Source: JBHEBG01 sp046557915 (lineage in GTDB: Bacteria; Bacteroidota; Bacteroidia; Flavobacteriales; Flavobacteriaceae). From it: a DNA stretch of 64,000 nt. Below are positions 55,625-63,648 of the stretch, in pieces. Below the pieces are notes generated by a model, which was not told where the DNA came from, searched no databases, and saw only the letters and a program-made list of their open reading frames with translations. Where the stretch lies: positions 62,001 through 126,000 of the forward strand of contig NZ_JBHEBG010000001.1 of NCBI RefSeq assembly GCF_046557915.1, in the 5' to 3' direction. The position numbers and the translations under genes are program-made. Each line of letters opens with the position of its first letter. The stretch's first letter is position 1.

Positions 55625-56002
55625 TTAACGCACCAGCCTAACAACCACTTCGTCGTCTGCAATACCTGGATCGTCCAGATAGGTCAGTTCTAAAACCGAA
55701 CCCTTCCTTTTTTGAACAAATTCTGCCCCTTCTCCAATAACAAGATTGTTTCCTTTGCTACCATAGAACAATTCCCTAGACTCTATAAGCTCCCCATCTC
55801 CATCAACAATTCTTATTGTTAGTGTATTCGCTTCATTGTCGAATATCCAATGTTCGGTAGAACCCTCCTCTGGTGGGCCACAAAAGCAAACCCTTTCTAC
55901 CAATCTATACGTTCCTTCTGGTAAGCCGAAGTTATCCCCGTCATCATTGGTACAAGATAAGATCATGTAAAAACCGAACAATGCTAGAATGATATTTCTC
56001 AT
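55625..56002 (-). CDS. Small exported lipoprotein, function unknown
   Basis: A 125-residue predicted lipoprotein (lipobox ILSC, Cys17) with an acidic tether TNDDGDN. The mature part is short alternating strands (GTYRLVERVCFCGPPEEGSTEHWIF..., DDEVVVRLV) and holds a CFC pair. It resembles small lipocalin-like or META-like lipoproteins of Bacteroidota, but I do not recognise a family firmly. Flanked by 190- and 123-bp gaps with no strong signals. Confidence 0.6.
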   Translation of the reverse strand: MRNIILALFGFYMILSCTNDDGDNFGLPEGTYRLVERVCFCGPPEEGSTEHWIFDNEANTLTIRIVDGDGELIESRELFYGSKGNNLVIGEGAEFVQKRKGSVLELTYLDDPGIADDEVVVRLVR

Positions 56003-56125
56003 GTTGGTGTTTTACTTTAAAGATTCAGTTACAAACAAAAGGTTGCTTAAGTGTTTTTAAGAATCTGACCACCCTGCTTGGCTAAGAAACCAATAACACA
56101 AGATTTCACAAAACTTTTAACCCCA

Positions 56126-57187
56126 CTATAAAAACACGGTCTTACCTGTTTTAAAGGCTTTATCTGCGGCCAAAACTATATTTAAACTGCTGATGGCATC
56201 TTCAATATGCTGGGTTAAGTCTACGTCTTTTTCTACTGCATCCAATAAAAACTCCTGCTCTAGTTGGCACAAGGCATCGTGGCTTGGCTCATTTTCCGTA
56301 GCGATAAATTCATCTTTTTTAACGAAATTACCGTGTTCATCCAACATACCATGGTGCAATTGCAAACATCCTGTTTGTGTATGCCCTTCTATATTATCGG
56401 ATTCTTGATTACTTTTCTCTACGATACTTATACTTCCCCGAGGTCCAATTACATCTTTGACAAAAAAAGCGGTTTCGCTCATCATTGGCCCCCAACCGGC
56501 TTCGTACCAACCTACGGACCCATCTTGGAAAGTTACTTGTAATTGACCATAATTATACATATCCGGAGCAATTTCATCGGTCAAATTTGCACCAATGGCA
56601 CTTACTTTAACAGGTTTGGCATTTACCATCTGGCACATTACATCAACATAGTGAACACCGCAATCTACAATCGGGGACATAGAGTTCATTAGTTGTTTAT
56701 GGGTATTCCACTGGCTTCCATAACTTTGTTGATTCAAATTCATACGCATTACCAATGGCTTCCCTAAAGTTTGGGCAACTGCCACAAATTTACGCCAGGC
56801 CGGATGCACCCTTAAAATATAGCCTACCACCAATTTTAATCCCGCTTTTTTAGCCAAATCGGCAAGTTCCCTAGCATCTTCAACCGTTGTGGCAAGGGGT
56901 TTTTCCACAAAAACATGCGCTTTGGCAAGTAAACTTTTGCGCACATAATCGGCATGGGTTTCGGGATAGGTATTTATAGAAACAACATGTGGCTTTGTTG
57001 CCCTTAACGCTTCCTCAAAATCCGAAAAAGTGGGCAAACCGCCCAACTCTTCGGCCAATTTGTTCCTACTATCGGGATTGCGACTAACAAGTCCCACAAT
57101 TTGAAATTTGTTCAATTTATTATAGGCGCGGGCATGGGAAGTTCCCATATTACCGCAACCGACCACGAGCACCTTATATGTTTCCAT
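56126..57187 (-). CDS. Gfo/Idh/MocA-family oxidoreductase
   Basis: A 353-residue NAD(P)-dependent sugar or inositol dehydrogenase-type enzyme. The N-terminal Rossmann motif VVGCGNMGTSHARAYNK and the signature VFVEKPLATT (Lys in EKP is catalytic) are intact; the C-terminal domain has HYVDVM near residue 180, often the substrate-contacting region. The substrate is not predictable. It is a single gene, divergent from the RidA gene with a 223-bp gap. Confidence 0.9.
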   Translation of the reverse strand: METYKVLVVGCGNMGTSHARAYNKLNKFQIVGLVSRNPDSRNKLAEELGGLPTFSDFEEALRATKPHVVSINTYPETHADYVRKSLLAKAHVFVEKPLATTVEDARELADLAKKAGLKLVVGYILRVHPAWRKFVAVAQTLGKPLVMRMNLNQQSYGSQWNTHKQLMNSMSPIVDCGVHYVDVMCQMVNAKPVKVSAIGANLTDEIAPDMYNYGQLQVTFQDGSVGWYEAGWGPMMSETAFFVKDVIGPRGSISIVEKSNQESDNIEGHTQTGCLQLHHGMLDEHGNFVKKDEFIATENEPSHDALCQLEQEFLLDAVEKDVDLTQHIEDAISSLNIVLAADKAFKTGKTVFL

Positions 57188-57410
57188 TAAAACCGATTTT
57201 TTGGATATCCTTATGCTGTAATAACCTTTATGTCTTTAACCGAAGGTAGCCAATTTAGTAAAACTTAGGTTATATGGTGCAGGTTAGAAACCCAAAATTC
57301 CCCACAAAGTAACTAGCCCCGTTTTTTATTAAGATCCATCCATCATTATTTCTTAAATTGATCCTCCTAAGACTAGGAAAAGAGAAATCTTCTAACAAAC
57401 AGCTCTAAAA

Positions 57411-57860
57411 ATGATCACAGAAAGATTAAAAGCATTGGGTTATACGTATGAACCTGCAGATTTAAAGGTATTAGACTTTCATCAAGCGGTGCGGACCGGA
57501 AATCTAATTTTCACCTCTGGCCAGACTTCTGTTCTTGGGGATATGGTTATTAAAGGCAAGGTAGGGGAAGATGTAGACGTGGATACTGCCTACAAAGCAG
57601 CGGAAATCTGTGCTTTTAAGTGCCTTAAGGCCGTAGGCGCAATTGCCGATGTAAACGATATTGTTAAAGTTGTAAAAGTATTTGGGATGGTAAATACCGG
57701 AAAGGATTTTAACAATACCTCCGGTGTAATCAATGGGGCCACCCATTTCTTGAACAAAATTTTTGGAGATAGCGAGAGTCATGCACGGTCTGCCGTAGGT
57801 ATGGTGATCCCGGGAAATTGGGCGGTTGAAGTAGAAATGGTGGTAGAAATGAAGCAATAG
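57411..57860 (+). CDS. RidA/YjgF-family protein
   Basis: A 149-residue single-domain protein of the YjgF/YER057c/UK114 superfamily. The conserved Arg in HARSAVGMVIPGNWAVEVEMV, needed for imine/enamine hydrolysis in RidA, is present. Compared with RidA it is about 20 residues longer at the N-terminus (LKALGYTYEPADLKVLDFHQAVRTG), characteristic of a sub-family of unknown substrate. It is followed 39 bp later by the ATP-grasp gene. Confidence 0.88.
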   Translation: MITERLKALGYTYEPADLKVLDFHQAVRTGNLIFTSGQTSVLGDMVIKGKVGEDVDVDTAYKAAEICAFKCLKAVGAIADVNDIVKVVKVFGMVNTGKDFNNTSGVINGATHFLNKIFGDSESHARSAVGMVIPGNWAVEVEMVVEMKQ

Positions 57861-57899
57861 TGTTTTAGCATCCTGTCTCCTTCAAAGGCAATAAACACA

Positions 57900-58811
57900 A
57901 TGGACAAAGGCAACGACCAAACAACATCCAAGAGCACAAACGGCCTTAGGCTGGGTATTGTAACTTGTAGTACCGTTCCCAATTTAACGGAAAGCGAGCA
58001 AGCCCTGATCCCTCTTTTTGCGACACAAGAAATAATTGCGGATGCCCTGGTATGGAACGATGCTTCCATTGTTTGGAAAGATTACGATTATCTTATCATT
58101 AGATCTTTATGGGACTACCACCTGCACCTCAAGGATTTTCTTAAATGGTTGGAAGATTTGGAAAATTATGGGGTAAAAACGCTAAACGCCCTACCACTAT
58201 TAAAATCCAATGCCCATAAATTTTATTTGAAAGAACTGGAAAAACAAGGGTTTACCATTGTCCCCACCATTTTTCATGAAAAGACAAAACCTTTGGACCT
58301 TTCTTCCCTACAAGGAAGCGGATGGAAAAAAGCGGTGATTAAACCTGCAGTTTCGGCCAGTGCTTTTTTAACGGAAAAATTTGAGGTCGGTAATTTTGAT
58401 AACATTGAGAAAAAGTTCAATGGCCTGGCCCATGGCCGCGACTTATTGATACAAAAATTTATGCCCCAGATACAAAGTTTCGGGGAATTATCGATTATAT
58501 TTTTCAATAGAAAGTACTCGCATACGGTATTAAAAACGGCCGTACCCAATGAGTTTAGGATTCAGTCCGAATTTGGGGGAGTGGCCCACGGCTATGAGCC
58601 CAATGCCAGTATTATTGAAACCGCCGCCCATATCCTCTCGGCCTTTGAAGGCGATATTTTATATGCCCGTGTAGATGGCTTGGTACACGATGGTAATTTT
58701 ATTTTGATGGAGTTGGAACTTATAGAACCCGAGCTGTTTTTTGATCACAAAAAAGGTGCTTTGGAACGTTTTGTGGAAGCCACCTTAGAAATTATCACCT
58801 CCAAGACCTAG
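57900..58811 (+). CDS. ATP-grasp protein (DcsG-like)
   Basis: A 303-residue ATP-grasp enzyme. The N-terminal motif IIRSLWDYHLHL is characteristic of the group related to D-cycloserine ligase DcsG and similar peptide-bond-forming proteins; the central segment ends with HGYEPNASI and the final ATP site GDILYARVDGLVHDGNFILMELELIEPELFF. These ligases join a carboxylate to an amine or thiol using ATP. Substrates here are unknown. It is likely co-transcribed with the RidA gene. Confidence 0.85.
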   Translation: MDKGNDQTTSKSTNGLRLGIVTCSTVPNLTESEQALIPLFATQEIIADALVWNDASIVWKDYDYLIIRSLWDYHLHLKDFLKWLEDLENYGVKTLNALPLLKSNAHKFYLKELEKQGFTIVPTIFHEKTKPLDLSSLQGSGWKKAVIKPAVSASAFLTEKFEVGNFDNIEKKFNGLAHGRDLLIQKFMPQIQSFGELSIIFFNRKYSHTVLKTAVPNEFRIQSEFGGVAHGYEPNASIIETAAHILSAFEGDILYARVDGLVHDGNFILMELELIEPELFFDHKKGALERFVEATLEIITSKT

Positions 58812-58883
58812 TATACATATTAACTGGGTATTGCAAGTTTCCTTCCTTTAGTTTTTAGGGTGATGAAACACCTGAAAACAACA

Positions 58884-59849
58884 TCAATCGACCACCATTA
58901 CTACATTGCCCCGTTTATGGCCCTGTTCTATATAGTTATGGGCATCAGGGACCTCATCAATCGAAAAACGTTTATCGATCACTGTTTTCAGTTTACCTTC
59001 CTCCATCATTTTTTTAAGGAAATCCAGTTCTTCCTTATTTGCTCGGGTAAGTCCGGTCATTATTCTCTTCTTACTTGTTAATCTGGCCCATAGGCCTTTG
59101 AGCAAACCCGATATGAGGGGAACGGCGGTTATGTAGCGTCCTTTCTTATTTAGCAGGCGCATACTTTGTCTGTACGAAAGCGCACCCACTACATCAAAAA
59201 CCAGATCGTATGAGGTTCCCAGCTTGCTAAAATCGCCTGCCTTATAATCAATTACTTTATCCGCACCTACGGCTGTTAGCATTTCCAATTTGTCGGCGCT
59301 ATCCACTGCAGTTACCATAGCCCCAAAGCATTTTGCCAATTGCACGGCATAGGTTCCTATACCACCCCCGGCACCGTTAATAAGTATGTTATCACCAGCT
59401 TTTATCCTAGCTTTTTTTAGAAAATGTAAGGAGTCTAGGCCTAACCCCATTGGGGCAACCTCTTCATAAGTAGCCTCGTTGGGCATGGAGGTTAAGGCGC
59501 CACTGGCCAAAAGACATAAATACTCCGCATGTGCACCAAAACCTTCGCTAATACCAAAAAGCTTATCGCCTTCTTTAAATGTATCCACGTCTTGCCCTGT
59601 TTGGGCCACTTCCCCGGCCCAATAGCTGCCCAGTATTCTTTTTTTGGGTTTTCTAATCCCAAAAAAGAGCCTTACAATAAACCAGGTGAAATTGGGTATT
59701 TTGGGGCTCCGCATTTCACAGTCGCCCATAGTTATGGCCGCGGCCTTAATTTTTATCAAAATTTGCTTGGGCTTGGGTATTGGTTTTTCTAGTTTTTTAA
59801 GTTGAAGCACCTCTGGAGGTCCATAGGTATCGTAAAAGATTGCTTTCAT
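58884..59849 (-). CDS. NAD(P)-dependent alcohol dehydrogenase / quinone-oxidoreductase-like
   Basis: A 321-residue medium-chain dehydrogenase/reductase with GroES-like N-terminal domain (about 1-115) and Rossmann domain with GAGGGIGTYAVQLAKCFGA near residue 152. It lacks the GHE zinc motif of classical alcohol dehydrogenases, so it resembles zinc-independent quinone oxidoreductases. Substrate unknown. Its end is convergent with the ATP-grasp gene, 72 bp apart. Confidence 0.88.
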   Translation of the reverse strand: MKAIFYDTYGPPEVLQLKKLEKPIPKPKQILIKIKAAAITMGDCEMRSPKIPNFTWFIVRLFFGIRKPKKRILGSYWAGEVAQTGQDVDTFKEGDKLFGISEGFGAHAEYLCLLASGALTSMPNEATYEEVAPMGLGLDSLHFLKKARIKAGDNILINGAGGGIGTYAVQLAKCFGAMVTAVDSADKLEMLTAVGADKVIDYKAGDFSKLGTSYDLVFDVVGALSYRQSMRLLNKKGRYITAVPLISGLLKGLWARLTSKKRIMTGLTRANKEELDFLKKMMEEGKLKTVIDKRFSIDEVPDAHNYIEQGHKRGNVVMVVD

Positions 59850-59900
59850 ATGGCAAGCGGAATAGGTTTGGATTAGGTATACAACGAAAAACTACCGGTA

Positions 59901-60296
59901 CTATTTTGTTTTTCTAAAATATGAAGCCAGCACAAAGACCAATAATATAAAAGCCAGGCCAAAACCAACAATACCAATATTAAGGCCAAAAAGGGTCTTT
60001 TCGCTCCCATCCAGGTATTTCATAGACCCGCCATAAAAGCCTTTAAGTGCAAAAGCCAGTAGAAAACCACCGGTAACCAACATACTCAATAGGGTACTGA
60101 GTACTATTTCCTTTTTAGACCATACCAACCAAAGACATAGCAGGCCAATACCGCTATTTGTAATCAGCTGCCAAACCTCATGGATTCTCACATGTGGGGT
60201 CCAATCCGGATTAAAAACATGGGTGGCGTTAATCTCCAAATAGGGAACTGCTACCGCATAAAGAAAAATACTGAAGGTAATTATTGCGCTACGCAT
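59901..60296 (-). CDS. Four-helix membrane protein, function unknown
   Basis: A 131-residue protein with four hydrophobic helices (about 3-20, 45-62, 68-85 and 102-125) and no other motif. The family is not recognised. Its first 26 codons and its whole promoter region are repeated at 61.2-61.3 kb. The gene itself is intact. Its start lies 52 bp upstream of the alcohol-dehydrogenase start, same strand, so the two may be co-transcribed. Confidence 0.7.
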   Translation of the reverse strand: MRSAIITFSIFLYAVAVPYLEINATHVFNPDWTPHVRIHEVWQLITNSGIGLLCLWLVWSKKEIVLSTLLSMLVTGGFLLAFALKGFYGGSMKYLDGSEKTLFGLNIGIVGFGLAFILLVFVLASYFRKTK

Positions 60297-60365
60297 GGGT
60301 TAGTTTGTGTTTAGGGTAAACGTTCATCAGTACCTGCATTTGTATGTCTCTAAGATAGGAAATAC
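60221..60365. repeat. Copy A of a 145-bp direct repeat
   Basis: This segment covers the first 26 codons of the four-helix protein gene and 69 bp upstream. It is repeated at 61198-61342 with only five differences in 145 positions, in the same orientation. Confidence 0.95.
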
Positions 60366-60705
60366 TTGTTTGCAGCTATTAAAAAGTCATCCAAACTTTT
60401 CTGATAACTGTTCAAACCAATTTGCTCTAATAAATCTGTATTACAAAAGTGACTTTTTACGAAAAACTGTGTCTTAGGAAATAAACGTAGAACACCTATA
60501 ATTGTACCGATTTTGCTTTGGAAATTGGTAACTTGGGAGGAATGAATTTACCAAGTGCATATGGGTCATGGCCTATAGGTGGTGGAGATAACCCTGGGGT
60601 TTTGGGAGAAAAAGTTAGAACTGCTAACTCTAGAGGCGTTGTAGTGAATAAAAATGGTGGCAGGGCAAGGTCAAATACAGGAATATGCAATTAAAATATT
60701 TTGTT
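60366..60705. other. 340-bp stretch without an intact gene
   Basis: Besides the relic at 60491-60694, the first 125 bases hold no recognisable promoter, RNA or repeat other than the end of repeat copy A. Confidence 0.5.
60491..60694 (+). pseudogene. Coding relic or small Gly/Asn-rich ORF
   Basis: This frame starts immediately after an in-frame TAG at 60488 and runs 67 codons to TAA. The translation looks protein-like (FALEIGNLGGMNLPSAYG, GGGDNPGVLGEKVRTANSRG, NGGRARSNTGICN) and Gly/Asn-rich, unlike the Pro-rich reverse-strand reading. An internal ATG at about 60530 would leave about 54 codons; its nearest GGAGG lies too close to act as a normal ribosome site. I read it as the C-terminal relic of a lost gene, or less likely a very small gene. 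Family not recognised. Confidence 0.4.
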
Positions 60706-61167
60706 ATGAACAGAATCGTAATCTTAATGTTTGGCACATTTGTTTTTTGCTCATGTTCGGAGCCATCAACAAACGAAAGCGCATTGCAAAATTTCCTTAA
60801 GATACTCAAAAATAGCCATGTTAACGTTGATCAGGTAAGACAGAAAGCCCTTGCGCTTAACGATATGAAAAACCATAAGGCTGCCCAAATAAGAACTAGG
60901 GATAGCATAGTAGATTCCCAACTCCTGGCGATGCGAACTAAGTTTAATTCTTGTGATATTGTTTCTTACCTGACTTATGACCAAGTAAAAAAAACAGTTG
61001 AAGCAAAAAGCTTAGAACCAATGCCAAAGGCGGAAAATGAGAATCAAAGTGTATACTATATTACCTGCAATGATAAAGTTATTACTCCTATACTCTTAGA
61101 GAGTGGAAAAGTGGCAAGCACAACTACCATGACCAAAGGAACAAGAAGGTATTTTATTAGGTTTTAG
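60706..61167 (+). CDS. Orphan small lipoprotein
   Basis: A 153-residue predicted lipoprotein; I start at the ATG 60706 because it gives a proper signal (MNRIVILMFGTFVFCSC, lipid Cys at 15 or 17) while the upstream ATG adds residues before it. The mature part is helical and Lys/Gln-rich, with a Cys pair in SCDIV and ITCNDK. No family is recognised. It lies between the two copies of a 145-bp repeat, on the opposite strand from its neighbours, suggesting insertion or rearrangement. Confidence 0.6.
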   Translation: MNRIVILMFGTFVFCSCSEPSTNESALQNFLKILKNSHVNVDQVRQKALALNDMKNHKAAQIRTRDSIVDSQLLAMRTKFNSCDIVSYLTYDQVKKTVEAKSLEPMPKAENENQSVYYITCNDKVITPILLESGKVASTTTMTKGTRRYFIRF

Positions 61168-61273
61168 TTTTTGATCCAACCTTTGAGAAATGTTCGTGGG
61201 TGGCGTTAATTTCCAAATAGGGAACGGCAATCGCATAAAGAAAAATACTGAAGGTAATTATTGCGCTACGCAT
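61157..61273 (-). pseudogene. 5' fragment of the four-helix protein gene
   Basis: From the ATG at 61273 the reading matches the first 26 residues of the intact gene at 59901-60296 (MRSAIITFSIFLYA then I for V, AVPYLEINATH) and then departs, ending after 12 unrelated codons. It overlaps the lipoprotein gene's end. A remnant of duplication, not a gene. Confidence 0.85.
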
Positions 61274-61342
61274 GGGTTAGTTTGTGTTTAGGGTAAACGT
61301 TCATCAGTACCTGCATTTGTATGTCTCTAAGATAGCAAATAC
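61198..61342. repeat. Copy B of the 145-bp direct repeat
   Basis: Same orientation as copy A, 977 bp further on. The five substitutions include four within the coding part; the upstream part differs at one site. Confidence 0.95.
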
Positions 61343-61418
61343 ATCTTTGTAATTTCTAAAAACGTTTGGCAATACTGGATTATAGCCGTTGTTTTGTGTT
61401 CGTTTTAAATGGTACTAT

Positions 61419-62114
61419 TTAATTTAGTTTTCTTCCTTTTACTAAAAGCCATACCATAAAAATCAATTCTCCAAAGAAGGTAAAGAACAAGAAATCCAAG
61501 TCCCAATCTGGAATAAAAAAAGTACCAAGTGTATGGGTCAAATATCCAAAACCAGCAATTAATAGTAGAATTCCAAATACATTTGGAACATAGGAAGATT
61601 TGTAAACCAAATAACCCAAAAGTAAAAGGTATATGCCAAAAATCACCAGTCCAAAAGACCACTCTAGCTGAAATGAGCTGAAATAGAACATAACCGAATC
61701 GGCTAGCTCACCATGCTCCGCCTTAGCGGAAATTCCAACGAGGTTCAGTATCTTGATCAAATTTGTTAGCGCTACCAAATACATTGCGGTATAGATCAAT
61801 CTAAACCAGGCCGTAAGTAAAGAAAAACTTTTCATTACCGGCTTAAGGAATATATAAAGTGCCCAAGCCACAACTATATCGCAAAGCAGCGTAATAAAAT
61901 GAAGGAAAATACTTGTTGTAAAAAGCATTTTATTGCTCAAAATATTATTTACCGTTTCTGTTGGATCATCACTTATGAGTTTAGGGAAAATGTAAAATTC
62001 CGCGAAAGGAACGGTCAAGGCCATAAGCAATAGGCCTAATCCTGATATTAAAGCTGCTTTGCCCAAAGAAATTTGATTAGTAATAATTTCGTTATTGGTT
62101 TTAATGGTCTCCAT
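61419..62114 (-). CDS. DUF4386 membrane protein
   Basis: A 231-residue protein with six hydrophobic helices and the DUF4386 sequence style (LGKAALISGLGLLLMALTVPFAEFYIFPKL, ALYIFLKPVMKSFSLLTAWFRLIYTAMYLVALTNL). The domain's function is unknown. DUF4386 genes are frequent on mobile or accessory DNA. It is the leftmost gene of the minus-strand array, preceded by a spacer resembling that before ParD. Confidence 0.85.
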   Translation of the reverse strand: METIKTNNEIITNQISLGKAALISGLGLLLMALTVPFAEFYIFPKLISDDPTETVNNILSNKMLFTTSIFLHFITLLCDIVVAWALYIFLKPVMKSFSLLTAWFRLIYTAMYLVALTNLIKILNLVGISAKAEHGELADSVMFYFSSFQLEWSFGLVIFGIYLLLLGYLVYKSSYVPNVFGILLLIAGFGYLTHTLGTFFIPDWDLDFLFFTFFGELIFMVWLLVKGRKLN

Positions 62115-62177
62115 TTTTATCTAATTTCTCTATTAAGACTGAATTAGGGAAGATTTGTTACTGCGAAAATGTTTTTT

Positions 62178-62352
62178 AATGGCGTATAGTGGTCTCATGG
62201 ATGGATAGTGGGGCAGTAGAAAGCGATAAAATTTAGGGTTTGCACTGAGCGAAATTTTTCCATTTTATTCATTCATTCTTAAAGGCCATCCGACCGTTCG
62301 ACGGATGGCAGTCTTTGTAAATAAACACAAACCTCTCGGAAAGCCTTTACTA
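62178..62352. repeat. Cassette-boundary-like spacer, unit 1
   Basis: Shares with unit 2, in the same order, a block GTATA[GA][TC]GGTCT (unit 1 62183-62194), a block GG(A/T)TGG then CTTTGTAAATA..CACAAA (62313-62331) and a CTTTAC block (62345-62350). It fills the gap between ParE and the DUF4386 gene. Confidence 0.6.
62285..62309. repeat. Perfect 8-bp hairpin (REP-like)
   Basis: GCCATCCG / CGGATGGC with a 9-nt loop ACCGTTCGA, inside spacer unit 1. No T-run follows closely on either strand, so it is not a plain terminator. Confidence 0.7.
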
Positions 62353-62362
62353 GCTATGTTTT

Positions 62363-62662
62363 TTATTCGGTTATTTTTTTCTTTAAATCCATTCTCTCGT
62401 GTAAAATCCTCGTAATTTCAACATATTTTTCATTTAAAGTTCGGTAAAATATGATATGTCGATTCACTTTCATACCGAGCAGACTTTCGATAATTCCATC
62501 ATAGTTTTTTCCTAAATGTGGATTATCTGCAATTTCTTGACAATTTGAAATAAGTGATTCATAATATTTGTCGGCCTGTCTTTCCGACCAAACTTCAAAT
62601 GTATAATCCCAAATTTTCGATAAATCCTCAACGGCTTTATTCGTCAATTTAAATTCAGGCAT
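62363..62662 (-). CDS. ParE/RelE-superfamily toxin
   Basis: A 99-residue ParE-type toxin: an N-terminal helix pair with AVEDLSKIWDYTFEVWSERQADKYYESLI, GKNYDGIIESLLGMKVNRHIIFYRTL and a final strand VEITRILHERMDLKKKI. ParE toxins poison DNA gyrase, RelE types cut mRNA; the exact action is unknown here. Its start overlaps the end of the antitoxin gene by 8 bp, the usual layout of a ParDE-type operon. Confidence 0.9.
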   Translation of the reverse strand: MPEFKLTNKAVEDLSKIWDYTFEVWSERQADKYYESLISNCQEIADNPHLGKNYDGIIESLLGMKVNRHIIFYRTLNEKYVEITRILHERMDLKKKITE

Positions 62663-62906
62663 TCCTGTGCTTTTTCGCTTTTAGGAATTCAAGATGTTTT
62701 TTGGGGTCAAAATCGTGTGCAATACCGCTATCTATTCCGTCCTGAATTGCGTTCTTCAATACTATCGCTTTGCTTTCTTCCTCTTCTAAAAGTCTTAATC
62801 CTGCACGTATAACCTCGCTAACATTTTTAAACCGACCTTCGCGTATTCTACTTTGAACGAATTGATCAAAATAATCTCCGAGTGATATAGATGTGTTTTT
62901 ACTCAT
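62655..62906 (-). CDS. ParD-type antitoxin
   Basis: An 83-residue ribbon-helix-helix antitoxin. The ATG at 62906 gives the family-typical start MSKNTSISLGDYFDQFVQ, and FKNVSEVIRAGLRLLEEEE is the RHH DNA-binding and dimer core; the tail should wrap the toxin. An in-frame upstream start exists but would add 14 odd residues. It precedes and overlaps the toxin gene, so it should autoregulate the pair. Confidence 0.9.
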   Translation of the reverse strand: MSKNTSISLGDYFDQFVQSRIREGRFKNVSEVIRAGLRLLEEEESKAIVLKNAIQDGIDSGIAHDFDPKKHLEFLKAKKHRNA

Positions 62907-62961
62907 TTTAGCACTGTTTATTTCAAATATACCAAAAATTGGTAACAATGAAAAATCAGCA

Positions 62962-63085
62962 AATTACGTATAACGGTCTTGTGTATGAAAGATAGCGTTT
63001 AGAAAGGCACTACATTTCCCCACGACTATAGGGATGGTGGTACTTTGTAAATACACAAAGATTAGGCTCAAAACCCGCTTTACTT
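62962..63085. repeat. Cassette-boundary-like spacer, unit 2
   Basis: Contains the same ordered blocks as unit 1: GTATAACGGTCT (62968-62979), GGGATGGTGG followed by CTTTGTAAATACACAAAG (63043-63060, itself an inverted repeat ctttgt/acaaag) and CTTTAC. It fills the gap between the unknown gene at 63.1-63.6 kb and the ParD gene. Confidence 0.6.
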
Positions 63086-63105
63086 AAAGGTTTTGCGGTG
63101 GAGCG

Positions 63106-63615
63106 TTATTTATTCATTCTTTCTACGACTTCTTGGGCTATTCTTTTTGAGGAAGTTCGAAATATTTCAATCTTATATTCAGTCGCAATGACCTCCATAA
63201 TGTTATCCTTAAAAGTCAAGAGGTAATGTTTTCTGTTTTCCCATCTAGATTCATCATAATATGGATGAACTTTCTGGATCTTTTTCAATTCCGCGACCCA
63301 TTTTGAGTTTTCCACTATTTGCGCCCATTCCAACCCTTGGCCGTAAAGAGGAAGTCCACTAAAAACTTCATCATTTGCAATGCCAAACTTAAAAGTATTT
63401 CCTTCAAACTCTACCAAAGCGTGAAACCCTTCATATCCGTCATGCTCAAGTGTCCTAAAGTCCTCAATTGATTCTTCATCCCAATCGGCTACGATATAAG
63501 TTAAGTATACCTTTCCGTCGTTAGAAAAAACTTGGGGCATTGGTGCTCCACCGTCCCATTTTGGTTTCCAATCTATTATTTTGATTTTTTCTGTATTCAA
63601 AACAAATTTTAACAA
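63106..63615 (-). CDS. Unknown soluble protein of the array
   Basis: A protein of up to 169 residues without signal or membrane helix. No family is recognised, though WDGGAPMPQVF followed by LTYIVADWD and an aromatic-rich GYEGFHALVEFEGNTF region look like a compact alpha/beta domain. No ATG is available near the start; the frame opens at TTG 63615, with another TTG at 63600, so the true start is uncertain. Only 33 bp separate it from the DMP19 gene. Confidence 0.65.
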   Translation of the reverse strand: MLKFVLNTEKIKIIDWKPKWDGGAPMPQVFSNDGKVYLTYIVADWDEESIEDFRTLEHDGYEGFHALVEFEGNTFKFGIANDEVFSGLPLYGQGLEWAQIVENSKWVAELKKIQKVHPYYDESRWENRKHYLLTFKDNIMEVIATEYKIEIFRTSSKRIAQEVVERMNK

Positions 63616-63648
63616 CTTACAATTGCTTATAGCCAGTGCTGTAACACG

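Noticed and set aside
60496..60690. 64-residue minus-strand frame over the relic region
   Set aside because: Pro- and Leu-rich composition is what the complement of the Gly/Asn-rich plus frame gives, so it is treated as a shadow.
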